Positions 1-6,893 of a stretch of DNA of 64,000 nucleotides are shown one piece after another. Each line of letters opens with the position of its first letter. The stretch's first letter is position 1. Origin of the DNA: G963662605 sp963667005 (GTDB lineage: Bacteria; Bacteroidota; Ignavibacteria; Ignavibacteriales; Ignavibacteriaceae); assembly GCA_963667005.1 (NCBI GenBank), contig OY762937.1, positions 1,054,001-1,118,000 of the forward strand. The letters are read 5' to 3'. The position numbers were made by a program, and so were the translations under genes. The notes beneath the pieces are model-generated. The model saw only the letters and a program-made list of their open reading frames with translations, was not told where the DNA came from and ran no database searches.

Positions 1-213
1 ATAATATATGTATGCCGCTTTAATGTTGTGGATATGGAAAAACGCAGTAACAGTTGAGAACATATCTGCTAAACAATACGTGGTAGCGTAAAAAAACAGA
101 GGGAGAAAATATCCGGTAGGATTTGGTCTCTTCACAATTATATAAATGAGCAGACCAGCGCTCAGTAACTGAAAAATATGAGATGGAATCGCGTACGGTA
201 AATAATATCGCAT
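1..213 (-). CDS. Membrane protein, N-terminal part (runs off the left edge)
   Basis: An open frame of 71 codons begins with ATG at 213 and leaves the window at base 1. An in-frame TAG lies two codons upstream, so 213 is the first possible start. The product begins MRYYLPYAIPSHIFQLLSAG and is strongly hydrophobic, with at least two membrane-like stretches separated by a short polar KRPNPTG turn. I do not recognise the family. The ATG lies about a dozen bases after the U-tract of a structured leader, which suggests its expression is controlled by that leader. The AGGGG next to the ATG is too close to be a normal Shine-Dalgarno site. The reading frame and hydrophobic pattern are seen; the link to the leader is inferred. 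Confidence 0.55.
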   Translation of the reverse strand, partial: MRYYLPYAIPSHIFQLLSAGLLIYIIVKRPNPTGYFLPLFFYATTYCLADMFSTVTAFFHIHNIKAAYIYY

Positions 214-224
214 CCCCTAATATA

Positions 225-408
225 ATAAAAAAAACTTCACCCGGTCAAATTATCCCGCTTGTTTCGGGAAGTTGTCCCGGTTAATGTTTCCTGTAAAACA
301 GGAAATATCCCCGGGTGAAGTATTGCCGGTTCCCAGCGGCCCATAAAGACTACGTTCCTTTCGTACTTCACGGCCCCAGGTTCCGCAGGCATACGAAATT
401 CCAATAAT
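225..408 (-). ncRNA. Structured leader RNA, candidate riboswitch or attenuator
   Basis: On the minus strand, about 185 bases lie between a Bacteroidota-type promoter and a U8 tract. Bases 311–320 (CTTCACCCGG in the RNA sense) pair perfectly with 235–244 to close a terminator-like three-way element. It holds two small hairpins, one with TTTCCTG/CAGGAAA arms. The middle strand can instead pair upstream: 364–371 (GTGAAGTA) is a perfect complement of 315–322 (TACTTCAC). A further 7-bp helix can form between 392–398 and 359–365. Two mutually exclusive helices followed by a U-tract and then an ORF is the standard expression platform of terminating riboswitches. I could not match the upstream part to a known aptamer class. 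A free-standing small RNA is the alternative. Confidence 0.6.
227..320 (-). terminator. Intrinsic terminator of the leader RNA
   Basis: A 10-bp stem (311–320 with 235–244) encloses smaller hairpins and is followed on the minus strand by eight Ts (234 to 227). The upper strand of this stem is shared with the alternative upstream helix, so termination could be conditional. Confidence 0.6.
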
Positions 409-415
409 CTCTTTA

Positions 416-446
416 CAAAATTACTATAGAGAGTTGATGAAGTAAA
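416..446 (-). promoter_or_regulatory. Bacteroidota-type promoter of the leader RNA
   Basis: Reading the minus strand, TTTA (446–443) is followed after 19 bases by TAATTTTG (423–416). This fits the TTTG-N19–21-TAnnTTTG promoter known from Bacteroidota, with one mismatch in the upstream box. The -7 box is identical to the one in front of rpmH at 59814. A start near base 408 is expected. Confidence 0.5.
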
Positions 447-529
447 TAGGGGCGCGATAAATAGGGTTTGATAAAAATTGAGAGGGTAAGGCGGTAAATA
501 GTAGGGTACCGCCTTACCGGTTTGAAATG

Positions 530-1495
530 TTAGTGGTTATCTTTTTTGTCGTAAAATTTTTCATAAGCATCAATGATGTCTTTGACCAGCTTATGGCGTA
601 CAACATCACCCTTATCAAAATAGATAAAACCGACGCCTTCGATATCCCGGAGAATTTCTTGTGCTTTAACCAACCCGCTAACGGTTTTTGCGGGAAGGTC
701 TATCTGCGTTATATCACCGGTAATAATTGCTTTAGAGTTGACGCCGAGCCGGGTAAGAAACATTTTCATTTGCGTGTCGGTTGTGTTCTGTGCTTCATCC
801 AAAATCACAAATGCCTGATTGAGGGTTCTGCCACGCATGTATGCGAGAGGAACGATTTCAACCACACCTTTTTCAAGGTACGATTTCAGCTTATCGGTCG
901 GAATCATTTCATCAAGCGCATCGTAGAGCGGGCGAAGATACGGATCAATTTTTTCACGGAAGTCGCCCGGAAGAAATCCGAGGCTTTCACCCGCTTCAAC
1001 AGCCGGCCGCGCGAGAACAATTTTTCTCACCGTTCCTTTTTTCAACGCGGCGACTGCCAGTGCAACAGCAAGATACGTTTTTCCTGTTCCGGCAGGACCT
1101 ATAGCAAAACAAATATCGTTCTTCCGTGCGCTTTGAATATATGACTGCTGCCCCGGTGTTTTTGCCTTAATCGTGTCGTTCTTTGTATAGAGGATTACCG
1201 AGTCGTATTCTTTGTCGTTAATGATCTCCTTGCCCTCCATGGTGAGGTCGAGAATCATTTGCACATCGGATGTCGTCAGTTTGCCTGTTGTATTTAAAAC
1301 ATAGGCCATTTCCTTTAATATTTTATCAACTGTCAATACTTCATCATCCACGCCGCGCACTATGGCCTGATCGCCGCGGAATACAATTGTGGTGCTGAAC
1401 CGGTTCTCTACGATTTTAATATTACAATCATTCACTCCCAGAAGTGAAATCATGTCTACATTTTCAAAATTTATTCTTTTCTCTAATTCTTCCAT
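530..1495 (-). CDS. phoH: PhoH-family ATPase
   Basis: A 321-residue protein of the PhoH/YbeZ type, a cytoplasmic P-loop ATPase. The family is linked to RNA metabolism and is usually encoded beside ybeY, which is not seen here. The Walker A loop is visible as GPAGTGKT near residue 135 and Walker B as VILDEAQN, followed by the TGDITQIDLP segment typical of the family. The N-terminal 120 residues form the less conserved part. The ATG at 1495 is preceded by AAGGAATTTT, which supports this start. The gene stands alone on the minus strand, with a copy of the dispersed 120-bp repeat upstream. Identification is firm; its cellular substrate is not known from the sequence. Confidence 0.93.
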   Translation of the reverse strand: MEELEKRINFENVDMISLLGVNDCNIKIVENRFSTTIVFRGDQAIVRGVDDEVLTVDKILKEMAYVLNTTGKLTTSDVQMILDLTMEGKEIINDKEYDSVILYTKNDTIKAKTPGQQSYIQSARKNDICFAIGPAGTGKTYLAVALAVAALKKGTVRKIVLARPAVEAGESLGFLPGDFREKIDPYLRPLYDALDEMIPTDKLKSYLEKGVVEIVPLAYMRGRTLNQAFVILDEAQNTTDTQMKMFLTRLGVNSKAIITGDITQIDLPAKTVSGLVKAQEILRDIEGVGFIYFDKGDVVRHKLVKDIIDAYEKFYDKKDNH

Positions 1496-1556
1496 AAAAT
1501 TCCTTAATTATCTCGACCACATAACCAGCAAACATTCCAGTTATACTCATAAATCG

Positions 1557-1643
1557 GAACTCACCCCTACCCCTCTCTTGGTAAGAGAGGGGAGAGCCCG
1601 ATCTTTTAACTTTGTGGCACTCCCGGTTGGCTGGGGAGAGTTC
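1557..1643 (-). repeat. Dispersed 120-bp repeat, divergent copy
   Basis: Read on the minus strand this matches the elements at 3583–3704 and 35282–35404. It begins GCGAACTC, has the CGGGCTC module, the CCCCTCTCTT/AAGAGAGGGG hairpin and ends GGTGAGTTC. The central part is shorter and more diverged. It lies in the gap upstream of phoH and explains small spurious ORFs there. Confidence 0.7.
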
Positions 1644-1705
1644 GCCCAATTCATGTGTGAAACTATCGTTTGCAAAAAATAATAATGAGCCTATTTAAAA
1701 ACAAA

Positions 1706-1735
1706 AAGCCCTTATTCACCGAAGAATAAGGGCTT
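1706..1735 (-). terminator. Terminator of the LysM/lipoprotein gene pair
   Basis: Perfect 12-bp arms AAGCCCTTATTC and GAATAAGGGCTT surround a 6-base loop. On the minus strand the hairpin is followed by a T-rich stretch. It lies 40 bases after the LysM gene stop. Confidence 0.85.
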
Positions 1736-1776
1736 AACAAAATAACTTGCGTTATTCACTGAGAAACAGATTCCGA

Positions 1777-2469
1777 TTATTTAGCCGGAGCCGGTTTGTA
1801 GTTTTTGCGCAATTTTTCAAATTTTGCTTTCTCATCCTCGGTAAGAGGTGGAACCTTCAAAAGTTGTTTCGGATAGATCAAATTAGGATTCTTAATCTGA
1901 TCTTTGTTAGCCTGATAAATCTTCGGCCAAGCAAAGCCGTTTCCGTAATGTTCTTTTTTCTTAGCGATAAACCAGAGGCAATCACCTTTAACCACAGTGT
2001 AGTTGATATCTTTAGAAGCGGCAACTGAATCTTCCTGCCAAGCATCAAGAAGAGCCTGGAGATCGGTGTGAACGCGATCAAAAAATTCAGGAAGAGCACT
2101 GATCTTGTTAGCCTTTAAAGCGTTCAGGTCTTTTTGACGGTCAGCTTTAGGGCCTTCTTTTCTTCTGATCTTTCCTTCTAATTCGTTAACTGCTTTTCTA
2201 TAGTTGTCAACGTCTGATTTTGTTGCGCCCACCATTGCCGGAAGTGCTCCAACGCAATCTTCATACGAAGGAATGCTTGCTGATGTCTGGCGCAATTTTG
2301 CAATGTCTGACTCAAGAGCGCTGATTTCTTTATTGAGGCTCTCGATTTTTGCAGTATTAGACTGCATCTGTGCTTCCCATTCATCCTTTGATATTTTTTC
2401 TTGAGCAAATGTATTTGCTGTTAAGAAAACCAGAATCAAAAGAACGGAGATTTTGCTGAGTAATTTCAT
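1777..2469 (-). CDS. Secreted coiled-coil protein with C-terminal LysM domain
   Basis: About 230 residues. A signal peptide (MKLLSKISVLLILVFLTANT, ending FAQ) is followed by a long charged coiled coil (about residues 25–125) and a LysM domain. The domain is visible as YTVVKGDCLWFIAKK, the Trp-rich linker, and NPNLIYPKQLLKVP. LysM binds peptidoglycan, so the protein is probably periplasmic and cell-wall associated. The ATG at 2469 was chosen over the one at 2481 because it has GGAAGGATGG at a normal distance and gives a clean signal peptide. It lies just downstream of a small coiled-coil lipoprotein, and the two are probably co-transcribed and may act together at the envelope. The exact role is unknown. 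Confidence 0.85.
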   Translation of the reverse strand: MKLLSKISVLLILVFLTANTFAQEKISKDEWEAQMQSNTAKIESLNKEISALESDIAKLRQTSASIPSYEDCVGALPAMVGATKSDVDNYRKAVNELEGKIRRKEGPKADRQKDLNALKANKISALPEFFDRVHTDLQALLDAWQEDSVAASKDINYTVVKGDCLWFIAKKKEHYGNGFAWPKIYQANKDQIKNPNLIYPKQLLKVPPLTEDEKAKFEKLRKNYKPAPAK

Positions 2470-2486
2470 AGTATTTTCCATCCTTC

Positions 2487-2759
2487 CTACTTCTGAATCT
2501 TATCTAAGTTGGCTTGGGTCTGTTGTTTAACTTTATTGCACTCTTCGAGTTTTTTATTCTTTTCGGCAATTTCCTTTTCCAAACGTGAGCGTTCGGATTT
2601 GAGGCCGTCAGCTTTTAACTCAAGAGTCTTGACTTCCTTTTTCTTGGCTTCGAGCTGTGCTAATTGCTCTTCGCTGACACCGCAGCCCGCAATCAGTAAA
2701 CTGCCAAAAGCAAACAAGCATACTCCCGCGAGTACTCTAAAGTGATTTCTTATTTGCAT
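2487..2759 (-). CDS. Small coiled-coil lipoprotein
   Basis: A 90-residue protein with a lipoprotein signal peptide: basic start, hydrophobic core and lipobox LIAGC, with the Cys near residue 26. The mature part is almost entirely an alpha-helical coiled coil rich in Lys and Glu. This layout recalls Lpp-like or OmpA-associated spacer lipoproteins, but no family is recognised. It lies 17 bases upstream of the LysM protein gene on the same strand, suggesting an envelope-related operon of two genes. Confidence 0.8.
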   Translation of the reverse strand: MQIRNHFRVLAGVCLFAFGSLLIAGCGVSEEQLAQLEAKKKEVKTLELKADGLKSERSRLEKEIAEKNKKLEECNKVKQQTQANLDKIQK

Positions 2760-2861
2760 ATAGTTCTCCGATAACTTTAATTAATGAATTATCTCTCAGC
2801 ACCATAATAACAGGATGCTGGTTAGTTTTATTCTCTATACAAAATATAGCAAAAAAAACAA

Positions 2862-3545
2862 TCAAATGTATTTTTTTTCCGCAAAACTGGTGTAATTATT
2901 GCCCCCTATCACGATGTGGTCGAAGACGGGAATGTCTAAAACCTTTCCGGCCTCTGCCAATTTTTTAGTCATGGCGATGTCTTCCTGGCTTGGAGTGATA
3001 TTCCCGCTGGGGTGGTTGTGCATGAGAATGATGCTTTTTGCATTATTTTCAATGGCGACTTTGAATACTTCCCGGGGGTGAACCACGGTTGAATCCAGAC
3101 TGCCCTCTGAAATTATCTCATATTTTATGATTTTATTCGCTGAACTGAGGCAGATAACGAGAAAAAGCTCTTTCATTTCGTCCCGCAGCCGGGGAATAAA
3201 ATATTCCGCCACATCATCCGGTGAGGTGATGGCCTTATCGAAAATGTTGCGGGACTGTTGCTGTACCCGCCTGGTTATCTCAAATGCTGCAAGCAGGGTG
3301 GCTGCTTTGTCCTTTCCGATTCCTGAAATTTTACGTATTGAAGCAGATGATTTTGTCGCAAGAGATGCCAGATTGCCGTGTTCCGTGATAAGCTCCAGCG
3401 CCATTTTAATAACCGATTTGCCTTTTGTGCCTGTCCGCAGTAAAATTGCAAGCAGCTCAGCATCGCTGACATGATGAGCTCCGCGTAAAAGTAGTTTTTC
3501 TCTTGGACGTTCGTCAAGTGGAATGTCTCTAACCGTATCGTTCAT
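2862..3545 (-). CDS. radC: RadC family JAB/MPN-domain protein
   Basis: 227 residues. The N-terminal part has the RadC helix-hairpin-helix region (RGAHHVSDAELLAILLRTG, then the KISGIGKDKAATLLA hairpin). The C-terminal JAB/MPN metal site is seen as LMHNHPSGN followed by S and D further on, so the zinc-binding His residues are intact. The family was once linked to DNA repair, but its biochemical role is unsettled. The start at 3545 is preferred over the upstream one at 3620. It has AAAGGGG upstream and the protein then begins with the family-typical MNDTVRDIPLDERPREKLL, while the longer version reads into a dispersed repeat. Confidence 0.93.
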   Translation of the reverse strand: MNDTVRDIPLDERPREKLLLRGAHHVSDAELLAILLRTGTKGKSVIKMALELITEHGNLASLATKSSASIRKISGIGKDKAATLLAAFEITRRVQQQSRNIFDKAITSPDDVAEYFIPRLRDEMKELFLVICLSSANKIIKYEIISEGSLDSTVVHPREVFKVAIENNAKSIILMHNHPSGNITPSQEDIAMTKKLAEAGKVLDIPVFDHIVIGGNNYTSFAEKKYI

Positions 3546-3582
3546 ATATACCCCTTTGTGTTTATTTTTGATTGGCAATAAT

Positions 3583-3704
3583 GAACTCATGCCTCGCAAG
3601 CTCTGCAACCGCCCCGCCAACAGAATTTATGCCAACTATATATCTTCGGGCTCATCCCTCTCTTGCCAAGAGAGGGGAAGGGGGTGAGTTCACTTTAAAA
3701 ATAT
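3583..3704 (+). repeat. Dispersed 120-bp repeat, copy 1
   Basis: Runs from GAACTCATGCCTCGCAAGCT to GAGTTCACTTTAAAAATAT. It is nearly identical to 35282–35404 and related to the inverted copy at 1557–1643. It contains the hairpin CCCTCTCTT…AAGAGAGGG and is bounded by GAACTC and GAGTTC, an inverted pair at its ends. It lies between radC and the next gene upstream. Confidence 0.85.
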
Positions 3705-3720
3705 ATTCATTTAAGAAATT

Positions 3721-5478
3721 TCAATAATCGCCGGAATCCGGATTGTATTTCATTATGCGCCGGTAAATACCGTCCTCTACGCGGATGATATTAACCGACG
3801 AATTGATTTTTCCACTCTTAAATGAAAAATCATTATGTACTCCTCTAAACACTAATGATTTCATCATGCCGCCATCTTCGGGGATTACCGATTGCACTTC
3901 AAGCGACTGCATAACAAGATTTGCCGCATCATAACCGTATAGAACATTGCGATTAATGTCATATCCGTTGATAGAGTGGAATTTATCATTCAACTCTTCA
4001 AATTCGTAGTCGTTGTAGTCTATATAGTAGTCCGAACTTATCACCAGCAAACTGCTGAGTGTTGTAGATGTTGATAACTGCGGCGACATGAACCAATCCT
4101 GATTGCCGTATATAGGAATAAACAACTCGGCCTGCTCAAACGCGGAAAGCAAATCATTGATGACTTTCTGATTTGAGACCGGCAAAAAAACACCGTCAAT
4201 ATTTTTTTGTATTGATTTAAGTTTGTTGGTTATCTTCGTCAGATCGGGATCATTCAATTTGTACTTATCTTCATACACGACCGAACCATGCAGCGAAACA
4301 AACTCCCTCGCGAATGCTTTCGCATATACTGAGGAGTTTCCTTCTTCGGAAAATATGACCGCTATTTTCCTTTTCTTTTCCTGTTCGAAAATGTAGTGAG
4401 CAAGCGTTTTACCGCGAACAGTGAATGTCGGGTTTGCCTGCCAAAAATATGGAGACAGAGCTGTTAGGTTTTCATCCGTGGCAGTCGGCGAAAAGATCGG
4501 TATTTTTAATTTCTCCAACGATTTGGAGGTGCGTTTGCATTCGTCGCTGTATAATGGTCCGATTACAGCTTTCAGATTAATAACTTTTCCATATTCCTTC
4601 GCGATGGAATCTATAACAGTGGTGTCGCGTTTTGTGTCGGAGATTAAGAGTCCGGCGCGCTTGATGCCTTTTGCATTATATGTATCAACAGCAAATTGGA
4701 TACCGTCCAGTACTTCTCTTGCGGGAGTTTTTCCGGCAAGGGTATCGTCAAGTTTCAGCGGAAGCATGACACCGATAACGTAATTGTTGGCGAATTTCAG
4801 ATCTTCGGACTCAATATCCTGGTTAAGTCTCACGCAAAAATCTCGGTAGGGATTTGAAGAGACTCCGGCAATGATAGGATAGAGAATTTGCTTTGCTTTT
4901 TCGCGTTCACCTTTGGAAAGGGCTGACTTTGCGCGGCAATATGTCAGCAGGACTTCTTCAGCTTTTCCTTTGTATGTCTCGTTAACATCAGCTAATTCTT
5001 TATGCGTAAGTTTCTCCAGCACGGCTGTAATAAAAGATGCATTAACCTGTTTTATAGAGTCCGTTTTGAGAGACATGGAACCGTTCATTAAGACAGTAAG
5101 GGCTTCAAAGCCTTTGTTTTGCTGCCATAGTGCATCTGAGAGTGAGAAGCGGATTTCATCACGATACTGTGATACCGGAGATTTTTTCAGGAGATCTTTT
5201 AATTCGATTTCAGCGACAGACAGCTGTTTGCCGCTGATGTGTATCTTGGCGATAAATATTTTTGATTCTTCAGAGCGAGGAGTAGAACTTTCGCGGGCAA
5301 GGGTCTGGAATTTTTCCAAGGCCTGATCGTAGTTCCCTTGCGAGTACAAGCTCACGGCCGCGGAAAATGCAATGTCTTCGGGAGATTGCGTGTACGTTTG
5401 TGCAGATATCCGCAGTGAGATCACGCATACAAAAAGAAGTACGACGCGTATGAAAAATTTATCTTTCGAAAGATACAT
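3721..5478 (-). CDS. TPR plus periplasmic-binding-fold protein (LpoA-like architecture)
   Basis: 585 residues. A signal peptide (hydrophobic VVLLFVCVISLRISAQ) is followed by a helical TPR-like region (about residues 30–225) and a type I periplasmic binding fold (about 230–575). The fold shows IGVMLPL, DGIQFAVDTYN, AVIGPLYSDECKRTSKSLEKLKIPIFSPTATDENL and YGYDAANLVMQSL. The binding domain resembles branched-chain amino-acid receptors. The TPR-plus-binding-fold combination is that of LpoA/LppC, the penicillin-binding-protein activators, although no lipobox is visible here. No transporter genes are nearby. Its first codons overlap the 3' end of the upstream TPR gene by 20 bases, so the two are coupled. 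A cell-wall or solute-sensing role is inferred. Confidence 0.75.
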   Translation of the reverse strand: MYLSKDKFFIRVVLLFVCVISLRISAQTYTQSPEDIAFSAAVSLYSQGNYDQALEKFQTLARESSTPRSEESKIFIAKIHISGKQLSVAEIELKDLLKKSPVSQYRDEIRFSLSDALWQQNKGFEALTVLMNGSMSLKTDSIKQVNASFITAVLEKLTHKELADVNETYKGKAEEVLLTYCRAKSALSKGEREKAKQILYPIIAGVSSNPYRDFCVRLNQDIESEDLKFANNYVIGVMLPLKLDDTLAGKTPAREVLDGIQFAVDTYNAKGIKRAGLLISDTKRDTTVIDSIAKEYGKVINLKAVIGPLYSDECKRTSKSLEKLKIPIFSPTATDENLTALSPYFWQANPTFTVRGKTLAHYIFEQEKKRKIAVIFSEEGNSSVYAKAFAREFVSLHGSVVYEDKYKLNDPDLTKITNKLKSIQKNIDGVFLPVSNQKVINDLLSAFEQAELFIPIYGNQDWFMSPQLSTSTTLSSLLVISSDYYIDYNDYEFEELNDKFHSINGYDINRNVLYGYDAANLVMQSLEVQSVIPEDGGMMKSLVFRGVHNDFSFKSGKINSSVNIIRVEDGIYRRIMKYNPDSGDY

Positions 5479-6373
5479 AATCAGTCTTCAATCTTTTAAG
5501 TCCGGCTAATGCCCCGGCATGTTTGGCTTCAGCCTTGAGCGCAATCTGAAAAAACTGCTCAGCTTCTTTTGTTTTTTTATTGTACATGCAGGCGGTGCCA
5601 AGTTCAACATACGTGTCGGCTTCAACCTTGTCCACATTTTCAACATACTTGCGGAGGTGTTTCTCTGCTTTTTTATAATCAGCGAGCTTCAACGCAATTT
5701 TTCCAGTCCATTCGGTGACCTGTAGATTTGTGCGGTCAAGCTTGTGCGCTTTTTCAATTTCTGCAAACGCGTGCGTATACATTTCGATGTGATAGTATAC
5801 GACGGCATACAGAAAATGAATCTCAAAATTACCGCTGAACATCGCATCGGCTTTTTTTACATAATCGAGAGCGGTCTCATAATCTTCAAATCGGATATGG
5901 ATTTTTGCAAGATATACATACGCGTCGCGAAGATACTCGTGCGGCTCTTTCAGCTTAACATATAGAAGGAAATAGTGCTTTGCCAGCTTGAGATTGTCGA
6001 TCATGAAGTACGAATATCCGGTGAAGAACAAGGCGATGGGTTCTTTTTCGGGAATAAAACGGGAAAGGATATCTATTGTTTCGTTCCACTCTTCCAGCTT
6101 GAAATAATAATGCCCGGCGAACAAACGCAAGACGATATTATCCGGATTAGCGTCGAGTGCCTTTTTTATTATTGCCTTCGCGTTATCTTTTTTGTCCGTT
6201 TTATCATACAAGAGAGCGAGTGCAATCGGAGCTTCCGGTTCCAACGGGTATTCATCGGTTAGGCGGAGATATAATTGCATGGCGTGGAGGGATTTTCCCT
6301 CGTCTTCAAAATGGCGGGCTGCTTCAAACTTGTGAAGATATTCCGGATTGTTTCCGGATACTTTTCTTTTCAT
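5459..6373 (-). CDS. Tetratricopeptide repeat protein
   Basis: 304 residues made almost wholly of TPR units, for example DEGKSLHAMQLYLRLTDEYP, KDNAKAIIKKALDANPDN, ETALDYVKKADAMF, THAFAEIEKAHKLDRTN and EAEQFFQIALKAEAKHAGALAGLKRLK. No signal peptide or membrane segment is visible, so it is probably a cytoplasmic scaffold. It is translated ahead of, and overlaps by 20 bases, the TPR/binding-fold envelope protein. A functional link is likely but its nature is unknown. Confidence 0.8.
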   Translation of the reverse strand: MKRKVSGNNPEYLHKFEAARHFEDEGKSLHAMQLYLRLTDEYPLEPEAPIALALLYDKTDKKDNAKAIIKKALDANPDNIVLRLFAGHYYFKLEEWNETIDILSRFIPEKEPIALFFTGYSYFMIDNLKLAKHYFLLYVKLKEPHEYLRDAYVYLAKIHIRFEDYETALDYVKKADAMFSGNFEIHFLYAVVYYHIEMYTHAFAEIEKAHKLDRTNLQVTEWTGKIALKLADYKKAEKHLRKYVENVDKVEADTYVELGTACMYNKKTKEAEQFFQIALKAEAKHAGALAGLKRLKTDYVSFER

Positions 6374-6416
6374 CTAAATGTGGTATGAGTTCAAAAAATA
6401 AAAGGTGAAAACAAAT

Positions 6417-6478
6417 TTCCTAACCCATGAGTTAACCTGCCCGCCTTGCGGCGTTCGGGCGGGATCATGGGTTAGGAA
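6417..6478. terminator. Nested inverted repeat downstream of gcvH
   Basis: Outer arms TTCCTAACCCATGA and TCATGGGTTAGGAA are perfect. Inside them GCCCGCC and GGGCGGG form a second helix. It lies 12 bases after the gcvH stop and probably ends the acc-gcvH transcript, though the T-tract is weak. The inner GC module resembles the hairpins of the dispersed intergenic repeats. Confidence 0.55.
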
Positions 6479-6490
6479 GAGCGAAATATA

Positions 6491-6871
6491 TTATGCTCCG
6501 ATCAACGCTGCGTAATCAGCGCTGCTGAGCAGTGCATCTGCTTCGGCTGCATTGGCGATTTCGATTTTAATCATCCAGCCTGCACCGTACGGGTCGCTGT
6601 TAACAACTTCCGGAGTGCTGTTTAGCGCAGTGTTTATTTCCAAAACCTTTCCACTGCATGGAGCGTAGAGATCACTTACGGTTTTTACCGCTTCAATAGT
6701 TCCGAATTTTTCGCCGGCTTTAATTTCGGTAAGCCCCGCATCAATATCAATAAAAACAACATCACCCAGTTCGCCTTGAGCATATTCGGTAATGCCGATT
6801 GTACCCGTGGAGCCTTCAACAAGCAGCCACTCGTGTTCTTTTGTGTATTTCAAATTTGCGGGAATAGCCAT
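6491..6871 (-). CDS. gcvH: Glycine cleavage system H protein
   Basis: 126 residues, the normal size for the family. It is the lipoyl carrier that shuttles the aminomethyl group between the P and T proteins of the glycine cleavage system. The lipoyl-lysine motif is seen as GTIEAVKTVSD with Lys63. The N-terminal KYTKEHEWL and TEYAQGELGDVVFID segments are typical. It lies 22 bases downstream of accC and seems to be part of the accB-accC transcript, an unusual pairing of a lipoyl carrier with a biotin carrier module. No gcvP, gcvT or lipoate ligase gene is in the window. Confidence 0.95.
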   Translation of the reverse strand: MAIPANLKYTKEHEWLLVEGSTGTIGITEYAQGELGDVVFIDIDAGLTEIKAGEKFGTIEAVKTVSDLYAPCSGKVLEINTALNSTPEVVNSDPYGAGWMIKIEIANAAEADALLSSADYAALIGA

Positions 6872-6893
6872 AATAATCTCCGTTTGTTTTGTG

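Noticed and set aside
225..408. 6S RNA, SRP RNA or tmRNA at the leader position
   Set aside because: The length would suit 6S RNA, but there is no 5'-3' closing stem with a central bubble. The SRP GGUCCGGAAGGAAGCA loop and tmRNA ends are absent.
527..1144. A 205-codon plus-strand frame
   Set aside because: It is the complement of the conserved phoH ATPase domain and lacks any recognisable motif.
1557..1643. Small ORFs in the phoH upstream region
   Set aside because: They read through a dispersed repeat copy and have no conserved product.
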